Made by a program: the position numbers and the translations under genes | NCBI RefSeq assembly: GCF_964355755.1 | Contig: NC_092670.1 | Span: forward strand, 1,141,001-1,205,000 | Length of the DNA stretch: 64,000 nucleotides | Origin: Antedon mediterranea | Taxonomy: Eukaryota > Echinodermata > Crinoidea > Comatulida > Antedonidae | Direction: 5' to 3' | In this document: positions 1-9,984 of the stretch, piece by piece | Position numbering within the stretch: the stretch's first letter is position 1 | Layout of the letters: each line of letters starts with the position of its first letter | The notes under the pieces: generated by a model | What the model was told of the DNA's origin: nothing | What the model saw: the letters and a program-made list of their open reading frames with translations, nothing else | Databases searched by the model: none

Positions 1-38
1 AAATTGCATTATTTTGACAAAACTATTTTATTTTTTAG

Positions 39-409
39 ATGGAGGTGGAGGAGGTGGTGGTGTTAGCCAGCGAGAATTTATCAAGTTACGTAAACAAAAT
101 CAGAAACTTCTTGAAGAAAACAATTTGTTAAAATTGAAATTAGAAGTTTTACTCGACATGGTAGGTATATAGAGTCAGCCTTTGGCCAGAGATGTTTGGT
201 TTTATGAAACTGAAAGAGTAGAAACAAATATTAGTTTCCATAGACTGTAAAATCTTTTTTGAGATTTTATATGCCTCTTTTGTTACTTGTGTTTTCTTGT
301 CTTATTTTAAAAGCTTGCAGAAACCACTGCTGAGAAACATTTCCTAGAGAAAGAAATTGGAGATTACGGTACGGGAACGACGAGTAGTAAACGAAGCACA
401 AAGAGGTGA
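39..409 (+). CDS. CBY1: Chibby homologue (last two coding exons)
   Basis: Partial gene cut by the left window edge. Two coding exons are visible: 39-160 (preceded by a pyrimidine tract and AG, followed by GTAGGT) and 314-409 (after AAAAG, ending in TGA). They join in frame. Exon one has a Gly run, then QREFIKLRKQNQKLLEENN and LLKLKLEVLLDM. Exon two continues LAETTAEKHFLEKEIGD and ends in a basic tail (SSKRSTKR). This matches the C-terminal leucine-zipper half of Chibby, whose vertebrate form reads EENNLLRLKVDILLDM then SETTAESH at the same place. Chibby is a small coiled-coil protein of the ciliary basal body/transition zone and an antagonist of beta-catenin; the basic C-terminus acts in nuclear import. 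AATAAA sequences follow at about 490 and 553. The N-terminal exons lie outside the window. Confidence 0.9.
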
Positions 410-600
410 AAGTTTGAAGTTGCCTGCTGCTGTATATAAACTAATAATACTATAAACTTGATGACCGACTTTATCAACTTTGTTTTGAAAATAAATGTAT
501 CTCATGATTTTGCAGTTTTTGTACAGTAGTGTTTCATGTATTTTTAATTGCGTTAATAAAAAAGAGCTGTTTTCATCAAAGATTCTATAGGCAAACAGTT

Positions 601-753
601 TAAAGCCTTGTCTACTGTGACAGAAATATGTGATGTGCCCATATTTGGACATGATGTCATAACACTACTACTACTTTTGGGTATATCACTACCATATTTG
701 GACACATTACATTATCAAACCAGTTTGACAAAAAAAGTGTGGACAGAGCTTTA
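601..753. mobile_element. palindromic MITE, family 1 (TAAAGC..GTCT ends), copy a
   Basis: Imperfect inverted ends TAAAGCCTTGTCTACT and AGTGTGGACAGAGCTTTA enclose a core with GTGATGTGCCCATATTTGGA and TATCACTACCATATTTGG. Related sequences occur at 55156-55293 and 56956-57100 (full) and at 7571, 12831 and 15907 (truncated). No coding capacity, so a non-autonomous DNA transposon. The superfamily is not determined. Confidence 0.7.
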
Positions 754-977
754 CACTTTTGTCGTAAATGTGAAGTAGTTACTGCAGCAGATCAAATGTT
801 ACTGCTGTACCTATATTTATATTGTTAATTAAAAGTATACAAACATGTATTACAGTATAAAATGTGTTTTTTTAAATACATTAATTATTCTGCAACCATG
901 AGCCAACTACTAGCTACCTAAAAATTTGAATTAATTTTCCAAATGTTAATATCAGTGCAGTTGTAGGCTTCAAAATA

Positions 978-1100
978 GGCTAGTAGATTATACAGCTACC
1001 TAGCCCAGTTGGTTGGGCTAGTAGATTATACAGCTACTGCACGTAGTCCAGTTGGTTGGGCTAGTAGATTATACAGCTACTGTACGTAGCCCAGTTGGTT
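978..1100. repeat. tandem repeat, about 40 bp x3
   Basis: Three units of GGCTAGTAGATTATACAGCT followed by variable spacers and CCAGTTGGTT. Non-coding. Confidence 0.75.
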
Positions 1101-1224
1101 AACAATGCCATGCAGACACTGACGCTCATTTTCACAACAAATCCACTGAATAAAGTAAAGTAAGCTGAATAATATTTTTGATTTATTATTTGATAAAATT
1201 CTGTAAATGTATAAAGGGTCACTA

Positions 1225-2503
1225 TCAATGCTGCATTCCACCCATAACTGGAGGTCCCAGTCCTGTAGGTATTCCTGACATGCCTCCTGATGCAGCATTT
1301 GGCCCTAGAAGAATCTGAAAAAATAAACATTTAATATTGTCAAATAAAAAAAAACACTCCACCAGGTTAGTAAAAACCAGACTTTACAATCATCGACAAC
1401 ACAAGATCTGTTTCCAAAACAATAATTATTTGATATTAGCACACTGTTTTTTTAATAATACAGTATTACCACAGGTCTTGTCTTTTAAGGCGAGTGAGTG
1501 CGATCACTCACCTAACACACTCCTAAACTGCCCTTGAGGAGTGCGATTTACAACACGCCTTAATTTGGTAAACTTCTACACACGAAAATAAAAACAGCAC
1601 ACCTACAGCACCCCTGAATGTATTGAGGAGTGCAATTTGTAACACACCTATGATTTTCAAAAGACAAGGCCTGATTACCATATTTACTGAGAAAACCTAT
1701 ACAGTTTCTGTGTAGAAATTTAGGGTCTGTAATAAAATGTGAGCTTGTAAATTTAATTTATCAACCTTAAAAAGATTGCAAATTACAAAACAAAATTTGA
1801 TGTTTTGATATGTTACAATTCATTCACACAAACCTGTCTTTGATGTTGTAATTGTGCTTGTTGCATTTGCGCCATCTCAGCCTCGAAAACAATCGGTAAA
1901 AACAAAATCATAAAAGAAGTAGAAGCAATCCAGGCCGCACTTTTTCCAAACTTGAAGGCATTGACTGTACCGCTCCATGTAAGGCTTGCTGCTGAACTAC
2001 CTACAATACGAACTGCTGGTGGGAACATCTCAGAGAGAGCACATATTCTTTCAAATATGGTTTCATCTTCAAATTCCTGAAAAAAAAAACATAAAATAAA
2101 ACCTTTTATTAATAATTATATTACTTACTTACTAGTTTAGTAGGCTTATTTATTAATTTAATTAAACCTCTGAAGATGTTATATCTATGTTATTAAACAA
2201 TAAAACAAATATGTAATGATAATACATTGCCCTAAATACACAGTATAACAAGTTGAAAGGGCTAGGCCCAAGAAGTAGACTATCCAATGAGTCTGAGAGG
2301 ATGAGGCTATGTCGCCCCTGCCCTGCGGTGGTGTAGTCAACAGCAACTACCTAGCTTGGAGGCCTAACATAAGACTCGATAACATGTTAATTTTTATGTC
2401 CACACCATTAAATATACAGAGAAAAACTAAATATGGATACCGTACGTACCTCTTCTAATTGCGAGTCTTCGATAACCTCTCGAATCGTTAATTCATCAGC
2501 CAT
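1225..2503 (-). CDS. TOMM22: mitochondrial import receptor subunit TOM22
   Basis: Complete three-exon gene, 128 aa. Exons (transcript order): 2450-2503, 1834-2076, 1225-1314, all with GT/AG borders. The start is MADELTIREVIEDSQLEE, an acidic N-terminus. The second exon gives the family block ERICALSEMFPPAVR, then a helix and the single membrane span around AAWIASTSFMILFLPIVFEA. A Gln-rich stretch (MAQMQQAQLQHQRQ) and a Gly/Pro tail ILLGPNAASGG...GGMQH follow, matching the vertebrate QILLGPNTGLSGG tail. TOM22 is the central receptor and organiser of the outer-membrane TOM complex; the acidic cytosolic domain binds presequences. The upstream ATG at 2630-2632 is in frame but the family start fits 2503. 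Intron 2 carries a hAT-like MITE. Confidence 0.96.
1472..1673. mobile_element. hAT-like MITE in TOMM22 intron 2
   Basis: A 202-bp element with ends CAGGTCTTGTCTTTTAAG and CAAAAGACAAGGCCTG, near-perfect inverted repeats, flanked on both sides by ATTACCA (1465-1471 and 1674-1680). A target duplication of this length and CAGG..CCTG ends fit the hAT superfamily. The inside holds two copies of a GAGGAGTGCRATTTRYAACA motif. No ORF. Confidence 0.75.
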
Positions 2504-3318
2504 TCTTTTTACTTTTTTTAAACACGCTTTTACCACCGCAGCACAACGCACACCGTGAAACTTTCGCTCGACTTTGATAATAACCGCCCTCTCCAGGTTT
2601 TGTGCAAACTCTGACTCGACCATGGAGAGCAATTGCCCAACTGCCGACTCTCGACCATGGACCTAATTTAGTCCATTGTTCTTGTCGTACTATACAGTCT
2701 TTGATTGACTCGAGTCCTCTCCAGTAAGTAGTAAAATGGCTACTTATAACTGCTAGAACAATACTGAATATGGGATATACAGTTGTATTGTATACGGATT
2801 GTATTGTATAGAAAATATAAAAATATTGGAGATGCAAATAGGGTAAGTTCGGCAACAACACCGACTCATCATAATTCAAAACTTTTACAGACACTTTAAC
2901 ATGTTTTTAATTTTACTTTATTCAACAAAAAAATATAGCACGAAGTACACACATAATGGTAATGAAAGTAAAAAACATACAGGATTTAAAGTTAATACTT
3001 ATTATTATACAATGAGAAAATTCAATATATGGTCATAAAAATCGATAAAAGAATTAATATAGGCCTAAATGTATCTATGTTAAATCTAAAGTAGAACGAG
3101 TGCAATTATAAATTGATAGAGAATAATCGATTAGCAAAATACAGTGTTTTTAGAAAAATTGTGAAATTTCAGAGTCATGCCCAAATTGTTATTATTAGTG
3201 TTGTTCAGTCTCTGTTTACAAGCGCTTTTTTGACATTAATTTGCTGATTCATGTTAAAAGCTTAAAATGACAACATAACATATAGAGTCATCTTCATCAT
3301 CTTGGTAACTTAACCTTC
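2504..3318. other. intergenic, TOMM22 promoter side
   Basis: Region between the TOMM22 start and the stop of the first fibrinogen-domain gene. A short palindrome (ACCATGGACCTAATTTAGTC, near 2656) recurs near 7180. One TAGGCCTA octamer lies at 3060. No gene seen. Confidence 0.4.
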
Positions 3319-4812
3319 CTACAGCAGTCTGCGTATCTTCATCTCTGTAGTTTTCAATGAATAGTAATATGTTTTCCATGTTTTCCACACAACACCAGTA
3401 GCGAACTGCTCGGTTTCTCCCTCCAAGTACAACCCATTCAGGTTAGAACTATGACAGGAAGTGTACCACCAAGCTCCTTTGTATGTTACAGCACACGATG
3501 ATGACTCGTTCTCGTCATTGTCTTGGTCAGATGTTGAAAATGGTTTATTACCGTGGCCACTCAGTGAATTACCTGTAATAAAAGAAAAATTATTAATCTC
3601 GTCGAGTTTGAACACGCTAAACCCTGTTCATCTACTAACTTTTTAGTCAGGTACAGTTATCCGCCGAGTAATAGACACACGCATGTAAATTAGAAACTTT
3701 AATTTTCTTTACTCCACAATCTCTAAAGTAACAACAGAACGTTCGTGCGTCCGTACGTCAACCATTCTGAAAGGACGCTTCTGTTTTGGTTTATATTTCT
3801 TCGTAATCTTTGGTACACATCAAATATATTACTCCATTTTTTGACATCGGCCTACTGCAGTACACTAAACGAGACTGCACTGAAGTGCATGTGAAATGTC
3901 ATTACACTACACATGAAAAACTCATTAATATTTAAATAAAATAAGCTTTACCTGCATCACCACTATAAGTGCCAATAACCAGTTTGTAGTTTGTGCTCTC
4001 ATCACCTAATCGAAAGTTTTCGTAACGAGCATACGCAGACTCTCCGTCGAAAGAAGTCATGTCTACTCTCATTTCAAAGTGACCGGCAGACGTAATACGG
4101 TATATGTTGTCGTTACCAAGCCAATGCTCACTATTTACATTTCCAAACCCAGATTTATAAGCCGCCCATCCTCTGTAAAAATCTGTAGTTCCGTCTTCTC
4201 GTCTTTGAAAGACCTTTAGAAGTTAAGAAAAACAGTATTACGCATTACGCGCACGGTGTATACAATACCAGAGTATGGCCTAACTCTTCCCTGATACGAC
4301 ACAGTTTCAAAATGATCTCTACGCCTTACCGTCCATCCACCTCCATCAGTCACCATGTCACAGTATACACGAATGGGTTTACCTCCATCATGTGGATCAA
4401 TCGTGTACTCTCCACTTTGTGCTTGGCTGTCTCTATCAAGAACTTCAGTGCAATCTCGTGGTTTCCCTTTAAAAACAAAATAATTCTGGGATGATTATTA
4501 AATCCCATTATAAAACCAAATGTTAAAAAAAAAAAATTATTACGTGGTTATCTTTAGTGAGGTTGGTTGTACCATGTTATTTCACCAAGGTTTTATAATA
4601 ATTCTTTCAACCATGCTGATCAGCTTTTACCGATATTCTTGATTTATAGGTTGAGTTTTATTTTTACCTTTTTCATTTGAACAAGTCTCTTCATTACCAC
4701 ATCCATTTTTGACCACAACTGTACAATGACAGCCGTCTTGCTCTTTTGTCACATGGCTGTTTGAATGTACCTTAGCCACCATCAGTGACAGCACGATCAG
4801 CCTAACCAACAT
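3319..4812 (-). CDS. secreted fibrinogen-related protein (FReD), copy 1, intact
   Basis: Four exons: 4668-4812, 4330-4466, 3952-4213, 3319-3572; 265 aa. The ATG at 4812 opens a hydrophobic signal peptide ([17 protein letters not shown]). A short Cys-containing segment follows ([17 protein letters not shown]) and then one full fibrinogen C-terminal domain: [58 protein letters not shown], the calcium-loop motif [28 protein letters not shown], and the C-terminal [11 protein letters not shown]. The DxDND acidic cluster, WWY and paired Cys residues are all kept. Such proteins (FREPs, ficolin/tachylectin-like) are secreted lectins, often immune. Ligand unknown. Ends RRLL where the sister copies end RRLK. 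A TATA box lies 61 bp upstream of the ATG. Confidence 0.92.
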
Positions 4813-4872
4813 TTTACTTCTCAATCCTGTTCAGACTGTATCAGACAATGAATAAAACAGTAGGGTGAAGCG

Positions 4873-4882
4873 TATTTTATAG
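4873..4882 (-). promoter_or_regulatory. TATA box of FReD copy 1
   Basis: Reads CTATAAAATA on the minus strand, 61 bp upstream of the ATG. The flanking CTGACTACTTG is shared with copy 2 (8621-8630), supporting a conserved core promoter. Confidence 0.65.
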
Positions 4883-5709
4883 CAAGTAGTCAGATATTGT
4901 AATCAGAGGTGGGCCAGTATCCGGCTATTATTTAAGCTATTTAATCCATCGTTAACGAAGGAAGGAAACTTTTTTTACTCCATAATAAAGGAATAGTCAC
5001 GTCGCCGATACAATCCTCTAACGGTTTGACCTCATCTTCTTATTCACATTTTCATGGATGAAGAAAGCCTTTCTATTAACTCGCGCACAGTATAATTACA
5101 ACCATTTCTACAATTAAAGTACATACTATACATTGTCGTGTGATTTTGGCTTCGATTAAAAAGCCTGTGAAACCTCTATTATGTGTGTATAAAATATTGC
5201 GATGATTTCGGGGTCATCCCAATTGTGGAGATACACCTTTGTGTATGTCACTAATACATATAAAAATTGACTATGACTACAGTTTGCGGTTGCACTTTTA
5301 TTTTTTCAATAATTGACATGAAAAACTATATTTGTTACAAAGAGTATAAAGATAACACATTAGTAGCAAAAACGGAGTAAATCGAGTTAGGCCTACATAA
5401 TATTTTGTAATTGGATAAAATAGGAATCCATTTAAAATATAAATATGTTAAATGTATAAAATTAGAAACGAAAACGAGCAAAATTATAAATTATTAAAAA
5501 GTTAGTAGATTAGCAACTTGATTAGAAAAATACGATAATTACCAATTCTTTTAAAGAGCTGGTTAGGTGTGGGTTGAGTTCAATGGTGATTTGGAAAATT
5601 GCAAAGAGAATAGATTCAGATTAAATGTATTGTCATGAATGTATAACGCACAACATAACGAAAACAATGTATTTATAGTATAATTTATTTTAGTATCATC
5701 TTCCGCTTA
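4883..5709. other. intergenic with block shared by the FReD duplicates
   Basis: Roughly 4967-5290 is highly similar to blocks upstream of the three central FReD copies (12350-12670, 15425-15740, 18515-18830). It contains GCGATGATTTCGGGGTCAT and GTGGAGATACACCTTTGTGT. This is probably ancestral intergenic DNA of the cluster rather than a gene. Nothing coding seen. Confidence 0.5.
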
Positions 5710-6099
5710 TTATTTCAGTCTCCGTATCTTCATCTCTGTAGTTTTCAATGAATAGTAATATGTTTTCCATGTTTTCCACACAACACCAGTAGCGTAGGCC
5801 TACTGCTCGGTTTCTCCCTCCAAGTACAACCCATTCAGGTTAGAATCATGACAGGCAGTGTACCACCAAGCTCCTTTGAATGTTACAGCACACGATGTTC
5901 CGTATTCATCATTATTTTGGTCGGATGTTGAAAATGGTTTATTATTATGGCCACTTAGGGAATCACCTGCCAAATAAAAGTAGCAGAGAACGGACGTGAG
6001 AAAAAGGGCAGAGAGGGATGGAGAAGGAAGGCAATGGAGGGTGACCTCGAGCTGCGTTAAAAAGGAAGGAGAGATTGGAGCTGGGAAAGCCCAGAAGCA

Positions 6100-6305
6100 G
6101 GATCTCAAGGCAGGGAAATATGTATGGTTATATAATTCGGCGAAAACTGTAGGGAGATCACCAAAACTGTAAGTGGCATGGGCCATACCTAATTATCAAG
6201 AAGCTATCTGAGGTGGTTACCGGATCCAAGAGGGACCGAGAAAGAAACCAAAAGTCGTGCATGTGGACCGACTGAAGCCATACGAGAGTTCTGGAAAGCT
6301 TGTAA
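6100..6305 (+). mobile_element. Ty3/gypsy-type retrotransposon relic (integrase C-terminus)
   Basis: Antisense to FReD copy 2, within its intron 3. Broken plus-strand reading frames give [18 protein letters not shown], then after a stop/shift [12 protein letters not shown], then after another shift YRIQEGPRKKPKVVHVDRLK. This order is typical of the C-terminal end of Ty3/gypsy integrases. The fragment has at least one stop and one frameshift, and no flanking LTR is recognised. Identification rests on motif memory, not on a search. Confidence 0.75.
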
Positions 6306-6326
6306 GGTGGTTCAGGTGGCATTTAC

Positions 6327-6880
6327 GAGGGTACAGCCTACTGGTTGTGTTACTATTGGAGTTATAGTTGAGCCAGAGGGTACAGCCTACTGGTTGTGTT
6401 ACTATTGGAGTTATAGTTGAGCCAGAGGGTACAGCCTGTGTTACTATTGGTTGGAGTTATAGTTGAGCCAGAGGGTACAGTCTATCGGTTGTGTTACTAT
6501 TTGAGACATAGTGAGCCGGAGGTTGCACCTACTGGTTGTATCACTATTTGAAACATAGTGAGCTGGAGGTTGCACCTATTGGTTGTATTACTATTTGAGA
6601 CATAGTGAGCCGGAGGTTGCACCTACTGGTTGTATTACTAGTTGAGACATAGTTGAGCTGGAGGTTGCACCATTGTTGGTGGTTACGTTGCTGTTGGAGG
6701 TTACGCCATTGTTGGTGGTTACGTTGCTGTTGGAGGTTACGCCATTGTTGGTGGTTACGTTGTTGTTGGAGGTTACGCCATTGTTGGTGGTTACGTTGCT
6801 ATTGGAGGTTACGCCATTGTTGGTGGTTACGCTGCTATTGGAGGTTACGCCATTACTGGTGGTTACGCTGTTGTTTCAAG
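6327..6880. repeat. compound minisatellite, 46-49 bp units grading into 36-bp units
   Basis: Seven units of about 46-49 bp (GAGGGTACAGCCTACTGGTT..) run to about 6658. About six 36-bp units (GAGGTTACGCCATTGTTGGT..) follow. The GAGGT..AC..CC start is shared, so the short unit seems to derive from the long one. It follows directly on the gypsy relic. Two overlapping plus-strand ORFs here simply read the 36-bp repeat as 12-residue periods. Confidence 0.85.
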
Positions 6881-7570
6881 TCCGGCGTAAGATCAACACT
6901 AATCTGAATTAATTATTTTAATCGGTTGTCACTTTATAATTTGGAATCATAGAAAGAATAAAGGAGACCACTTCAGAAATTGTAACTGATTTGTTTGTTT
7001 CATTCGAGTGTACCGTTGTAACCGCAGACCCACCCCCAAAGGGAACGAACCGATTTTCGTTACAATATTGCTAATTAGTGTGTATTCTGTGTGTTTATTA
7101 TGCCAACAACTATGACTTGATTTGTCAACGCAATGTATATACTTTACCTCAACTGAACACAGACGCATTATCATTAAACCATGGACCTAATTTATAAGTC
7201 CATGATTAAACCATACGTGAAATATCGCACCATTGAACTATGTATTTTATTTCACAGTTAAATTAGAATATGCCTTACCTGCATCACCACTGTAAGTGCC
7301 AACAATCACTTTGTAGTTTGTGCTCTCATCACCAATTCGGAAATTGTCGTAGCGAGCATAAACAGACTCTCCTTCGAAAGTAGTCATGTCAATTCTCAAT
7401 TCAAAGTGACCAGCAGACGTAATACGGTATATGTTGTCGTTACCAAGCCAATGCTCACTATTTACATTTCCAAACCCAGATTTGTAAGCCTCCCATCCTC
7501 TGAAAAAATCTGTAGTTCCGTATTCTCGCCTTTGAAAGACCTTTAAGAAAACAGTACAGGTATATTATGA

Positions 7571-7672
7571 TTAAGCTCCGTTTACTCTATCAAACTAGTT
7601 TATTTGACAAACAAGTGTGATGTACCCAATGGTAGTGATATGACGTCATCGTGTCTATAGGCACACTTTTTT
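7571..7672. mobile_element. MITE family 1, truncated copy b
   Basis: TTAAGCTCCGTTTACTCTAT, then AGTTTATTTGACAAAC and the family core AATGGTAGTGATATGACGTC. The far inverted end is missing. In intron 2 of FReD copy 2. Confidence 0.6.
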
Positions 7673-8620
7673 TTTGCTTTATGCAATGTGTAAACACCAA
7701 TACGACAGACACCTTCTGATCAAAAAATGATACGCCTTACCGTCCTTCCACCGCCATCAGTTACCATGTCACAGTATACACGAATGGCGTCACCTCCATC
7801 ATTTGGATCAATCATGTATGATCCACTTTGTGCTTGGCTGTCTCTATCAAGAATGTCAGTGCAGACTTGTGGTTTCCCTTTAAAAATAAAATAATTCTGG
7901 AATGTGATTATTAAAATACCATTATTGAAACCAAGCAGCTTGCATGAATATTACGAAAACCAACATCATAAATAATGGATCTTGCACGTGATAATTAAAC
8001 AACAGCGAGCCTGTAAACATCCTCACTTTCCATTCTACTAAACCAAGAAAAGACGAAGGAAAATAAAATCCATCCTGCATCGTGTAATAGACAGAAGTGA
8101 AGTTGACAGATCGCAGTTCCTCAAAGATGGGTTCAGCTACAAAACATAACACATATATTTAAAAAAATGCATATATATATATACATGATAGTGGTCTAGT
8201 GGGATGCAGGGGCATGACATTATTTTGACATGCAGTGTCCGTAAGCGCTAACTGCATACAGTCAATAGTCACCATATGTGATCAGTATCACGTTTATAAG
8301 GACCAGTACCAGTACCTGAGTAACACCAAGACTTTTTTTAATTCATAATTACCCCTATAGGCCTATTTTGATATATTGGTTTAGCGGAGATGTAAGTTTA
8401 TCTTTACCTTTTTCATTTGAACAAGTCTCGTCATTACCACATCCATTTTTTACAACAAGTGTGCAATGATAACCGTCTTGTTCTTTTGTCACATGACTGT
8501 TCGAAACTGCCAAAGTCAGCATCTGTGACAGGGTGATAAACCTCATCAACATCTTTAATTACTTCTCAATTCTGTTCAGAGTTCCTAGAAAAGAAATGAA
8601 AGAGTAGAGTGAAGCAAGCG

Positions 8621-8630
8621 TACTTTATAG
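8621..8630 (-). promoter_or_regulatory. TATA box of FReD copy 2
   Basis: CTATAAAGTA on the minus strand, 69 bp upstream of the ATG, in the same context as copy 1. Confidence 0.6.
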
Positions 8631-9414
8631 TTAAGTAGTCAGGAAAAACGTTTACTATAATAATCTGTTATAATCAGAGGTGGGTAACTAAATATGCAAG
8701 TATCCGGCTATTATCTAAGCCATCGTTAAAGAAGGAAAGAAACTAGTTGTTTTTTAAATTTCATTTATATGGCGCTTTACTAATACTACTTCAACTAATT
8801 ATAACAAGTACGGAGATAGAGAGAGTCAAGTCGTCGCCGAGATACAGTCCTGCAGTCAAACGGGTTTGACTTCATCTTCTTCTCCACACCCACCGTATGT
8901 CATACCATAAATATCAATACGATTGATTCCCATAGATGAAGGAAGCACACGATTATCTCGCGCAGTATATTACAACCGATTTTTTGTTTGGAAGAGATAT
9001 TAAGGTGAACTAACAGTTGTGGCCTCTTTTTAGTGTATGTAAATTATGTAATAATTATTATGTAATAATAATTATTAAATAATTAATTAATTATTAAATA
9101 AATAATAATAATTATGTAATAATACACAACAAATTGACTATGACACAGTTTGCATTTTAACTTTTATATTTCATCATGAAAAATAATTATCTTTTCTATG
9201 AAAACCTTTCTTTATTCAATTAATATATAAAAAGTACATTAATAGCAAGAAACAATGGTAAGCCTAATAACATAATAAAACATAATAATAACATAAGAAA
9301 AACATGAGAAATCCAGGAATATGCTAATAATTTTCGATCGAGTCAACAGATATAACATATTTAATTAGATACACAAAACAAGAATATAAGTTAAATGTAA
9401 ATACGATAAATGTA

Positions 9415-9615
9415 TAAAACCGAAACGGAACAGATGGACCAACAGATTGACAGAATGGCAACCAAGAATTGGACAAAAACACAGATGGAGGGTCAAAGTC
9501 TCACTTTATAACAACTTGTGCTACTGTAGCACAACTCAAAACAGAAAGGAATGGTAGATGCTTGAGGAGAGCTACATCCGGCAGAGAATGATGGAGCCGA
9601 GGTTAGCTAAGGTAA
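9415..9615 (+). mobile_element. probable non-LTR retrotransposon 3' relic
   Basis: A plus-strand frame gives RLTEWQPRIGQKHRWRVKVS and, after stops, EESYIRQRM. This resembles the region after the reverse transcriptase in many LINEs (xRLTEWxPRxGxRxRGRxxxRW .. W..xxEAYIxQW). Heavily decayed. Based on pattern recall only. Confidence 0.5.
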
Positions 9616-9779
9616 TGAACAATTCTTACATTTCAAGGGGTGGGGAGGGGGTGCAGTTCAATACCTGTTTTGTGGATTTGGAAAATTTCAAAGCTCAAGT
9701 GTACTTTAGATTAATATAAAATCGTACAATATGTAAACATACAATGCATAACTTAAAGATCAAATAGTAGAAAAGCTTG

Positions 9780-9918
9780 GTTCCCACTAGAAGGACGCAA
9801 CGCAAGGACGTTAGCGCAGCGCAAATAATTTGACCAATCGACGCGATGCATTATTTGAACTGTCGTCATTAGACTGCGGTGCGCTTACGTCGTTGCGTTG
9901 CGTCCTTGAGAAACAAAC
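9780..9918. mobile_element. palindromic MITE, family 2
   Basis: Ends AAGGACGCAACGCAAGGACG and CGTCGTTGCGTTGCGTCCTT are imperfect inverted repeats of over 30 bp around a GCGC-rich core. It is far more GC-rich than its surroundings. No ORF. Target duplication not resolved. Confidence 0.65.
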
Positions 9919-9984
9919 TTTTTAGATTATTATTTTTTAGTACAGATTATTATTTTTTGGTACAATAGCTGGCGCTTAATATTA

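Larger units (their letters stand above)
410..1224. other. intergenic region between convergent CBY1 and TOMM22
   Basis: Holds the CBY1 3' untranslated region with candidate AATAAA signals, a palindromic small transposon (601-753) and a short tandem repeat (978-1100), listed separately. I see no gene here. Confidence 0.6.
5710..8552 (-). pseudogene. fibrinogen-related gene, copy 2, interrupted by in-frame TAG
   Basis: Same four-exon plan as copy 1: 8408-8552, 7741-7877, 7279-7540, 5710-5966. Signal peptide MLMRFITLSQMLTLAVS. Two lesions are visible. In exon 2 the conserved GGGWT reads GGGRT (TGG to AGG, codon ending at 7742). In exon 4 the codon after GETEQ is split by an inserted AGGCCT, giving TAG GCC TAC at 5794-5802 where copy 1 has TTC and other copies TAC. 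The insertion is a multiple of three, so downstream codons up to the native stop (5710-5712) stay open. As it stands the product loses about 30 C-terminal residues of the FReD. It could be a recent null allele, a pseudogene or a readthrough case. Exon 4 still has [11 protein letters not shown] and KGAWWYTAC. Confidence 0.8.
8631..9984. other. intergenic between FReD copies 2 and A
   Basis: Contains an AT-only stretch (about 9045-9128, TAATTATTAAATAATTAATT type), a probable LINE relic and a palindromic MITE (both listed). At 9636-9706 is a GGGGTGGGGAGGGGGTGCAG block that recurs immediately downstream of copies B and C (12985, 16062) and marks the duplication unit. No gene seen. Confidence 0.5.

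Noticed and set aside
2496-2894. 132-aa minus-strand ORF over the TOMM22 5' end
   Set aside because: Different frame from the TOMM22 coding exon, which has clear family identity.
6653-6912. Two overlapping plus-strand ORFs with 12-residue repeats (LLVVTLLLEVTP)
   Set aside because: Pure translation of a 36-bp minisatellite within an intron.
7922-8152. 76-aa minus-strand ORF in FReD copy 2 intron 1, preceded by an acceptor-like TTTTGTAG
   Set aside because: No matching donor at its end, no counterpart in the other FReD copies, no recognisable domain.
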